From Gammaproteobacteria bacterium (lineage in GTDB: Bacteria; Pseudomonadota; Gammaproteobacteria; Xanthomonadales; Xanthomonadaceae), in contig JAHEBG010000012.1 in NCBI GenBank assembly GCA_024642445.1, forward strand, positions 1-12,148: a stretch of DNA of 12,148 nucleotides, given 5' to 3'. The stretch's first letter is position 1. Every line of letters begins with the position of its first letter. Both the position numbers and the translations under genes were made by a program. Under the pieces are notes generated by a model. That model did no database searches and had not been told where the DNA came from. It worked only from the letters and a program-made list of their open reading frames with translations. Of the stretch, positions 7,353-12,148 are shown piece after piece.

Positions 7353-8134
7353 TCCGTACCTTGCCAGTACCAGTGCCAGGGCTCATAAGTGATGCCATGA
7401 ATATTATCGCGAGGGTAGCTCAAACGGAAGCCGAAGTCGGCCGCATGACGTGTAAGCCATTCAAAGGCCTGGCTGTGCTCAAAACTTTCTTCGGCAGCGG
7501 CAAGCCCGGGCGTTGAAATATCCAAGGCGCGCCCTGAATGGTGTTCGCTGAATCCCGGTGCGGCGTTAACGGTGAGAATCTGCTGAATGGTAAGGCCGCG
7601 TGCTATTTTTCTGGCGAATATACCGGCCTGATAGGCATGGCTCCTGAAACCTGAAATCGCCTGCAGCGCAGTTTGGTCTTTAGCAGCAGCGTGTTGCATG
7701 CGCAGCCAAAGCTTGGCTGTCTGAGTTTCCAGCCAAAGCGGTCTGCGGTAACGGTCGCGTCCGGCATAGGACAGCAGTGTAGGCTCCAAGATCCAACTTA
7801 ATCCGGTTTTGGAAGCGTAGCTATCCCCTGAAATGCCCAGCTCATCCAGCAGGCTGAATAGGTGATCCGGTGGAAGTTCATCTGAGCTTTGTATGCTACG
7901 CTGCAGGTCCTGCCAAAGCGTTGCCAAGGGCTCGGCCCGGGGCAGGGTGTGCAAGTATCGCAAGGCCCCTCTGGCAGCCAAAGCGACATAACGGCCATCG
8001 CTCTTGTTACGAATCAGCCAATCGGCGCCGGCCATGGCGCGTGCAACGGCATTGCTTCTGCCTCGATACAGCGCCGCAGGAACGGCATCATAGCCGTTCC
8101 CGTTTATAAGGCAATAGTCCGATGGATGCAGCAT
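7349..8134 (-). CDS. M15-family (VanY/LdcB-like) peptidase without signal peptide
   Basis: Zinc peptidase of the D-Ala-D-Ala carboxypeptidase (VanY, M15B) type. The family motif SxHxxGxAxD appears as SEHHSGRALD (196-205; zinc ligands His198 and Asp205). The second motif ExWH appears as EPWH (251-254; Glu251 catalytic, His254 the third ligand). An upstream conserved SGFRSHAYQ segment is also present. The catalytic part fills about residues 145-258. The first ~145 residues are unlike a plain VanY domain and I do not recognise them. There is no hydrophobic N-terminus, so the protein looks cytoplasmic unless exported another way. The ATG at 8134 shares its A with the stop of the preceding gene (TGATG); a TTG one codon upstream is less likely. 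Last gene of the SPFH operon. Substrate specificity (DD, LD or other peptide) is not decided by these motifs. Confidence 0.88.
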   Translation of the reverse strand: MLHPSDYCLINGNGYDAVPAALYRGRSNAVARAMAGADWLIRNKSDGRYVALAARGALRYLHTLPRAEPLATLWQDLQRSIQSSDELPPDHLFSLLDELGISGDSYASKTGLSWILEPTLLSYAGRDRYRRPLWLETQTAKLWLRMQHAAAKDQTALQAISGFRSHAYQAGIFARKIARGLTIQQILTVNAAPGFSEHHSGRALDISTPGLAAAEESFEHSQAFEWLTRHAADFGFRLSYPRDNIHGITYEPWHWYWQGTD

Positions 8135-8664
8135 CAAAGCCCTTTCAGTGTGTCGAGGAAATCCCCTGGCCGTTCCAAGCTTAATAAAACCACGCCCTTT
8201 TGGGTAGGCAGGTACACCACATTGGTTTTATCGGTGAGATACACATGCGCTTTTTCACCATTATGCAGTTTGAACAAGCCTGAACTCAAGCCAGGCATGG
8301 CTGCGCCCCATAGTTTCCATTTCGGTCGCAATTCCTTGCGGTTGTCCAGATTGATTTTCAACGCGCCATCGCGGTCGATTTGTGCCAGGCTCCAGTGTTG
8401 CCGGATAAAGCTGACCTTCAATTGCAGGCCGGACTGACCCAAAGTGGCAACCGGATTGCGCACGCCCCAGGCGGCGAAAAGTAACAGCGCCGGACCGATA
8501 CCTAGTACCAGCGGAAGAAACCAGATGGGCAATTTGGTGAAGTCTTCGGGATTGAACCACCAGATTATGCCCACAAACAGGCTGGGCAGCAGTGCCGCCA
8601 CGGCGAAGAACCATTTGGCGGCAGTACCGATAGGTGCAAGTTCAAACGATTTTGAAGGGCTCAT
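8134..8664 (-). CDS. Membrane protein with bacterial PH-like domain
   Basis: A 176-aa protein with two N-terminal membrane segments (about 15-36 and 46-66) and a C-terminal soluble beta-rich region (about 72-170). This region resembles bacterial PH (DUF304-like) domains: alternating beta strands, a DKTNVVYLPTQKG strand-turn near the end and a final amphipathic helix (ERPGDFLDTLKGL). The fold call is by pattern, not by a strong motif. Bacterial PH domains of this kind usually serve as oligomerising membrane modules rather than enzymes. Starts inside the stop of the ribbon-helix-helix gene (ATGA, 4-base overlap) and ends with a one-base overlap with the peptidase start, so it is translated in a coupled operon. 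Confidence 0.68.
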   Translation of the reverse strand: MSPSKSFELAPIGTAAKWFFAVAALLPSLFVGIIWWFNPEDFTKLPIWFLPLVLGIGPALLLFAAWGVRNPVATLGQSGLQLKVSFIRQHWSLAQIDRDGALKINLDNRKELRPKWKLWGAAMPGLSSGLFKLHNGEKAHVYLTDKTNVVYLPTQKGVVLLSLERPGDFLDTLKGL

Positions 8665-8864
8665 GGCAGGTCTCTTGTGGCATCGGAAATTTCTGTGGGA
8701 TCAGGTGCAGCACTTGGTTTGATGCGCCCGTTTTTGCGTAAGGCCTCGCGCAGTACGAATTCTATCTGTGCATTCAGCGAACGCAGATCATCATCGGCCC
8801 AGCGCTGGACGGCTTCCAGCACCTGGGCGTTGACTCGTAGCGGATAGGCTTTCTTTTCGCTCAT
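8661..8864 (-). CDS. Arc-like ribbon-helix-helix DNA-binding protein
   Basis: A 67-aa protein whose first ~45 residues form a ribbon-helix-helix: a short beta strand KAYPLRVN, helix A (AQVLEAVQRWADDD), a turn with Ser-Leu-Asn, and helix B (AQIEFVLREALRK). This is the Arc/HicB-C-terminal type that dimerises and reads DNA with the paired strand. The last ~20 residues are polar and proline-rich, probably disordered. It lies 6 bases after the SPFH stop and overlaps the PH-like gene. Databases may label such genes HicB or antitoxin, but no HicA or other toxin gene is next to it. A role as autoregulator of this operon is the simplest reading, binding near the AT-rich promoter upstream of the SPFH gene; that is inference. 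Confidence 0.83.
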   Translation of the reverse strand: MSEKKAYPLRVNAQVLEAVQRWADDDLRSLNAQIEFVLREALRKNGRIKPSAAPDPTEISDATRDLP

Positions 8865-8870
8865 TGCCGA

Positions 8871-9734
8871 TCAGTAAATCGATCCGGCATTGACGATAGG
8901 CTGGGTACCGCGTTCACCGCACAACACCACCAGCAGGTTGCTGACCATGGCTGCTCGACGCTCGGGGTCAAGATCGACCACATTGCGTTTTGAGAGCTCG
9001 CTCAAGGCCATTTCCACCATACTGACTGCACCTTCAACGATGCGTGTACGTGCGGCGATGATGGCGCTGGCCTGTTGCCGTTGCAGCATGGCCTGCGCGA
9101 TTTCGGGTGCATACGCCAGATGGCTGATTCGAGCCTCGACCACGCGAACACCGGCTTCGGCAAGGCGCTCTTGGATTTCCTCGGTAAGGTGTTTGGCGAT
9201 TTCAGTGGCATGGCTGCGCAGGGAAATATTGCCGTCTTCGTGTTGATCGTAGGGGTAGGATGTGGCCATGGCGCGAAGCGCCGCTTCGGATTGGATATGA
9301 ACGAAGCTTTCGTAGTCGTCGACATTGAATACCGCTTCGGCTGAATCCACCACGTTCCAGACCACGACCGCGGCGATTTCGATCGGGTTGCCGTCCAAGT
9401 CGTTGACTTTCAGCTTGCCGGATTCGAAGTTGCGCGTACGCAGAGAGATTTTTTTCTTGCTGAAAAATGGGTTGTTCCAGCGCAGGCCTTGTTCCTTGAC
9501 CGTGCCAACATAGCGGCCGAACAGACTGAGTACCGCCGCTTGGTTGGGCTCAACCATGTACAGACCGATCATGCCGAATAGCAGCACCAGCAATGACAGT
9601 GCCGATATGCCAACCAATAGGCCGTGGTGGCTTTGTAGGCCGATGATAAAACCGTAGGCGGCGACTAGGCAGCCGAGTAGGCTTACTACCAGATAGCTGA
9701 TGCCATTGATGGATTGCAGATTATTTTCGCGCAT
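8871..9734 (-). CDS. SPFH/Band 7 (stomatin/prohibitin-like) membrane protein
   Basis: A 287-aa membrane scaffold protein. Two hydrophobic segments (about 12-33 and 38-60) precede the SPFH domain (about 62-240). Family signatures are [27 protein letters not shown], an [10 protein letters not shown] strand pair, and [21 protein letters not shown] before a helical [19 protein letters not shown] segment that typically oligomerises. SPFH proteins form ring or cage assemblies that organise membrane domains and often control membrane proteases. No NfeD-like partner or FtsH gene is adjacent; instead the operon continues with the ribbon-helix-helix, PH-like and peptidase genes. The start at 9734 is fixed by AGGAGGAA six bases upstream; an in-frame extension to 9812 runs through the promoter and is not real. 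First gene of its operon. Confidence 0.93.
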   Translation of the reverse strand: MRENNLQSINGISYLVVSLLGCLVAAYGFIIGLQSHHGLLVGISALSLLVLLFGMIGLYMVEPNQAAVLSLFGRYVGTVKEQGLRWNNPFFSKKKISLRTRNFESGKLKVNDLDGNPIEIAAVVVWNVVDSAEAVFNVDDYESFVHIQSEAALRAMATSYPYDQHEDGNISLRSHATEIAKHLTEEIQERLAEAGVRVVEARISHLAYAPEIAQAMLQRQQASAIIAARTRIVEGAVSMVEMALSELSKRNVVDLDPERRAAMVSNLLVVLCGERGTQPIVNAGSIY

Positions 9735-9740
9735 GGGTAT

Positions 9741-9748
9741 TTCCTCCT
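9741..9748 (-). promoter_or_regulatory. Strong Shine-Dalgarno sequence of the SPFH gene
   Basis: AGGAGGAA on the minus strand, six bases before the ATG at 9734. It is the strongest ribosome-binding site I noticed in the window, sets the SPFH start and suggests high translation of the first gene in that operon. Confidence 0.9.
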
Positions 9749-9759
9749 GTGATATGTAA

Positions 9760-9787
9760 ATGATATCAAAATATATTAAATCGTCAA
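9760..9787 (-). promoter_or_regulatory. Sigma-70 promoter of the SPFH operon
   Basis: On the minus strand, TTGACG (9782-9787) matches five of six bases of the -35. After a 16-base spacer, TATCAT (9760-9765) matches five of six of the -10 and is preceded by TG-N, an extended -10. Transcription would start near 9753, giving a leader of roughly 18-20 bases that just contains the ribosome-binding site. The spacer and flanks are very AT-rich and contain short perfect palindromes, TGATATCA (9761-9768) and AATATATT (9770-9777), that could be operator half-sites. Confidence 0.72.
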
Positions 9788-9820
9788 GTGAAATATACTT
9801 CAATAAAAACATATAGATAT

Positions 9821-9843
9821 AAAAATGCGGCCGAATGGCCGCA
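9821..9843 (-). terminator. Rho-independent terminator of the lipoprotein gene
   Basis: TGCGGCC (9826-9832) pairs perfectly with GGCCGCA (9837-9843) around a four-base loop. Read on the minus strand it is followed by five Ts (complement of 9821-9825). It lies 25 bases past the lipoprotein stop and insulates the SPFH promoter from read-through. Confidence 0.9.
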
Positions 9844-9868
9844 GAGGAAACTGTAAATGTACTGCAAC

Positions 9869-10804
9869 TTAAGGGTTGGCTTTGTCGAATCGAATAATCG
9901 GCGAAGGCGATTGTTCACTGCCTATAAATAGACTGTTGCCGTCTTCGGAATATGCAATAGACTCAGCCTGTGGCAACCAAGGCAGTGTTAAAGTTTGCCG
10001 CGGCGTAACATTCGGATGCTTGGCGTTCGGCAGATCGAAAAAATTGATTTGCTGGTAGTTGAGCAAGGCAATCGTTTTGTTGTCTGGGCTGAGATCAGCG
10101 CCTGTGATCTGCGCACGGTAGCGCCCATAATCGCCTTTGCTATTCATGGTGGTGGCATCCGGCTGGCTAATGCCATCAAAACGCCCGATAACTTTAGGGC
10201 TGCTGCCGTCGGCGGCATCGAAGGGCAGAGCGTACAGTTCAGCTGGCACGCGCTTCTTGCTGACCATCAGAAATTGACGTGTTTCGGTATCGGTCATCAA
10301 CGCTTCGGCATCCCGAGGCCCATCAGGCCAGACGAAGCGAAGGCTTCGCAAGGGCTTGAGGTGTTGCCCAGAAACCAGCTGCGCCGGTTCTTCAAAAATA
10401 TGGATGGCCAATTCGCCGCGAATGCCGCCATTGTCGCCGGTGTCGGCAATGGCAATGTAGTTTTTGCCTTCTAGTCGGTAATTGCTGATGTCTTCCCAGT
10501 CGGTGTTAACCACGCCGTCCAAGGTCACTACCGCAACCGTTTTAGCACGGGCATCGATGGCATACATTTCGGCGGCATTACCGCTATCGTTGATGGCCCA
10601 GAATATGCCCGGATGGATATTGGAACGGGTCAATCCCGACAGTTCATTGAGGTGTACGGCATCCGGAATGCCCGCAAATACGGGTTCAGACCAATTCTCA
10701 AGACGGGGCTCGGACGTGGCTTCACAGGCGCTGAGAAAAAGCAGACCGGAGCCGAAAAGGGCGGTCAACGCCATCCTTGCGTTCATTCTTACATGGGTAT
10801 TCAT
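9869..10804 (-). CDS. Putative outer-membrane lipoprotein, beta-propeller type
   Basis: A 311-aa exported protein of unknown function. A basic, hydrophobic signal sequence ends in the lipobox LSAC with lipidation at Cys27; the next residue is Glu, not Asp, so the Lol rule predicts outer-membrane location. The body is a repeating beta pattern consistent with a propeller. It carries notable Asp/Trp-rich motifs: ELSGL, WAINDSGN, DWEDIS, IADTGDNGG and DAEALM. These resemble those of widespread proteins annotated only as hypothetical or WD40-like; the acidic loops suggest metal binding, but that is a guess. Starts at 10804, 10786 and 10774 are all possible; the first has GCAGG directly abutting the ATG, so the start is uncertain, and all retain the signal sequence. 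Transcribed alone, divergent from purT, with its own terminator. Confidence 0.82.
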   Translation of the reverse strand: MNTHVRMNARMALTALFGSGLLFLSACEATSEPRLENWSEPVFAGIPDAVHLNELSGLTRSNIHPGIFWAINDSGNAAEMYAIDARAKTVAVVTLDGVVNTDWEDISNYRLEGKNYIAIADTGDNGGIRGELAIHIFEEPAQLVSGQHLKPLRSLRFVWPDGPRDAEALMTDTETRQFLMVSKKRVPAELYALPFDAADGSSPKVIGRFDGISQPDATTMNSKGDYGRYRAQITGADLSPDNKTIALLNYQQINFFDLPNAKHPNVTPRQTLTLPWLPQAESIAYSEDGNSLFIGSEQSPSPIIRFDKANP

Positions 10805-10816
10805 CCTGCGTATAAT
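10788..10816 (+). promoter_or_regulatory. Probable sigma-70 promoter of purT
   Basis: A perfect TATAAT (10811-10816) follows CTTACA (10788-10793, four of six -35 matches) at the ideal 17-base spacing. Transcription would begin near 10823, giving a leader of about 23 bases. The -35 and most of the spacer lie inside the 5' end of the divergent lipoprotein gene if its first ATG is used. I see no PurR-type operator palindrome. Confidence 0.62.
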
Positions 10817-10845
10817 GACATACTCCCCCTAATACAGACAATCAA

Positions 10846-12042
10846 ATGCACTCTGAAACCGTCAATCTAGGCACGCCGGTCAGCCCGGGTGCATTCCGAG
10901 TCCTGTTGTTGGGGTCCGGCGAACTGGGCAAGGAAGTGGCCTTGGAATTGCAGCGTTTCGGCGTTGAAGTAATTGCTGCCGATCGCTACGACAACGCGCC
11001 GGCCATGCAAGTGGCACACGACTGCTATACCTTGAATATGCTCGATCCGGCGGCATTGCGGCAATTGATCCACCAGGTTAAACCACATCTGGTAGTGCCG
11101 GAAATTGAAGCCATTCACACCCAGACCTTGGTGGACATGGAAGAAAATGAAGGTCTGCAGGTCATACCCACCGCCCGTGCTGCCCGTCTAACCATGGACC
11201 GCGAAGGCATCCGTCGATTGGCTGCGGAAACCCTGGGGTTGCCAACGTCGCCATATCGATTCGTGGATAACGAAAACGAATACCAAGAGGCGCTGTCAAT
11301 CATTGGTGTTCCCTGTGTGATCAAGCCGCTGATGTCCTCATCGGGCAAAGGCCAGAGCACCATAACTGATGTGGCAAACGCAGAAGCCGCTTGGAGCAAG
11401 GCCCAGACCGGTGGCCGTGCCGGCGAAGGCCGCTGCATAGTCGAAGGCTTTGTCGATTTCGATTACGAAATCACCCTGCTGACCGTGCGCCATGCCGGCG
11501 GCACGTCGTTTTGTGCACCGATTGGTCATTTACAGGTTGATGGCGATTACCGGGAAAGCTGGATGCCGCAGCCAATGAGCGACGAAGCCTTGGCCAAAGC
11601 CCAGGCGATAGCTCAGGCCATTACAGATGATTTGGGTGGTTTCGGCCTGTTCGGGGTTGAGCTGTTCGTGAAAGGCGATGAAGTCTGGTTTAGCGAAGTA
11701 TCGCCACGCCCGCACGACACCGGGTTGGTGACCTTGATTTCACAAGAGCTCTCGGAATTTGCCTTGCATGCACGTGCCATCCTTGGCCTGCCGATACCTG
11801 ACCTGCGCGTATTAGGGCCATCAGCTTCGTGCGCCATCGTAGCCAAAGGCACCGGTGTTCCGGCGTTTTCCGGGGTTGAACGGGCCTTGCAAGAGCCCGA
11901 TACCGGCATACGTTTATTCGGCAAGCCGTATGTTGACGGATCGCGTAGGGTGGCGGTAACCCTTGCGCGTGCCGACTCAATTGAAGCTGCCCGTGAAAAA
12001 GCCCGGCGTGCCGCTGCCGCTCTTGATGTTTCATTACGCTAG
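10846..12042 (+). CDS. purT: Formate-dependent phosphoribosylglycinamide formyltransferase 2 (PurT)
   Basis: Catalyses ATP- and formate-dependent formylation of glycinamide ribonucleotide, the folate-independent version of the third step of purine synthesis, in the cytoplasm. The protein is 398 aa (E. coli PurT 392) and aligns end to end from memory: GSGELGKE (23-30) and [13 protein letters not shown] near the N-terminus; ATP-grasp Lys160 and SSSGKGQS (164-171); metal-binding Glu272 (FGVELF) and Glu284 ([12 protein letters not shown]), with Asp291 contacting the substrate. These equal E. coli residues plus five. All key residues are present, so it should be active. There is no clear Shine-Dalgarno sequence before the ATG. 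A short unidentified gene follows after eight bases and is probably cotranscribed. Confidence 0.97.
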   Translation: MHSETVNLGTPVSPGAFRVLLLGSGELGKEVALELQRFGVEVIAADRYDNAPAMQVAHDCYTLNMLDPAALRQLIHQVKPHLVVPEIEAIHTQTLVDMEENEGLQVIPTARAARLTMDREGIRRLAAETLGLPTSPYRFVDNENEYQEALSIIGVPCVIKPLMSSSGKGQSTITDVANAEAAWSKAQTGGRAGEGRCIVEGFVDFDYEITLLTVRHAGGTSFCAPIGHLQVDGDYRESWMPQPMSDEALAKAQAIAQAITDDLGGFGLFGVELFVKGDEVWFSEVSPRPHDTGLVTLISQELSEFALHARAILGLPIPDLRVLGPSASCAIVAKGTGVPAFSGVERALQEPDTGIRLFGKPYVDGSRRVAVTLARADSIEAAREKARRAAAALDVSLR

Positions 12043-12050
12043 GAAGCCCT

Positions 12051-12148
12051 ATGTCTGACGATCAAATCTATGCCGTATACCTTCACGCACAAGCTATTGA
12101 AGCCCTGGGTGCACCGATCAAGCCCTACATCAGCCAAGGGCCAGCCGG
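12051..12148 (+). CDS. Unidentified gene, 3' part outside the window
   Basis: An open frame of 32 complete codons begins at the ATG at 12051 and continues past the edge. It has a good ribosome-binding sequence, AGGAAG (12041-12046) overlapping the purT stop, four bases before the ATG, and codon use like its neighbours. The visible peptide starts MSDDQIYAVYLHAQA and shows no signal sequence or membrane segment. I do not recognise the family. Spacing suggests it is the second gene of the purT transcript. Confidence 0.7.
   Translation, partial: MSDDQIYAVYLHAQAIEALGAPIKPYISQGPA

Noticed and set aside
7889..8437. Plus-strand open frame of 182 codons
   Set aside because: It spans the junction of two coupled minus-strand genes in an antisense frame and has a composition unlike a real protein.
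8661..8864. Toxin-antitoxin (HicAB-like) module
   Set aside because: Only an RHH protein is present; neighbours are a membrane scaffold and a PH-like membrane protein, not a small toxin.
9735..9812. N-terminal extension of the SPFH protein to 9812
   Set aside because: The added residues come from the AT-rich promoter region, and a strong Shine-Dalgarno sequence fixes the start at 9734.
9995..10474. Plus-strand open frame of 159 codons
   Set aside because: It is antisense to the lipoprotein gene, whose signal sequence, lipobox and terminator are convincing.
1..12148. CRISPR array, IS element, prophage, tRNA or rRNA
   Set aside because: I saw no spaced direct repeats, transposase motifs, phage genes or recognisable RNA gene on either strand; the window is densely filled by ordinary chromosomal genes.

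Overview
The window reads as an ordinary, gene-dense chromosomal segment of a Gram-negative bacterium, most likely a gammaproteobacterium. PurT, an outer-membrane-type lipoprotein, a NarL-type two-component pair and the cluster of SPFH, ribbon-helix-helix, PH-like and M15 peptidase genes resemble arrangements I associate with Xanthomonadales/Lysobacterales. That assignment is inference from gene content and intermediate GC (a little over 50% by eye). I see no rRNA, tRNA, IS element, phage gene or CRISPR array.

Layout. (1) 139-1939, plus strand: a membrane sensor kinase and a LuxR/NarL-type response regulator, with a weak candidate terminator after them. (2) 2064-3119, plus: a membrane-anchored SRPBCC plus GyrI-like protein, closed by a clear rho-independent terminator (3125-3153). 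(3) 3220-7352, plus: a tightly overlapping operon of ABC ATPase, ABC-2 permease, a GldG-like auxiliary membrane protein and an AlkA-type 3-methyladenine DNA glycosylase. (4) 7349-9734, minus: a four-gene operon (in transcription order SPFH protein, Arc-like ribbon-helix-helix protein, PH-like membrane protein, M15 peptidase). It is driven from an AT-rich promoter with an extended -10 and a near-perfect Shine-Dalgarno sequence. (5) 9869-10804, minus: a lipoprotein of beta-propeller type with its own terminator. (6) 10846-12042, plus, divergent from the lipoprotein: purT, followed after 8 bases by the start of an unidentified gene that runs off the window.

How the parts work together. The two-component pair may control the neighbouring SRPBCC and ABC operons, but only proximity supports this. 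The ABC/GldG-like set should form one membrane complex; its substrate is unknown. The glycosylase rides on the same transcript and overlaps the GldG-like gene by 14 bases. The minus-strand operon links a membrane scaffold, a small DNA-binding protein, a membrane PH-like protein and a peptidoglycan-type peptidase. It is the best candidate here for an uncharacterised functional module. The glycosylase and the peptidase genes meet tail to tail with overlapping stop codons and no visible terminator.
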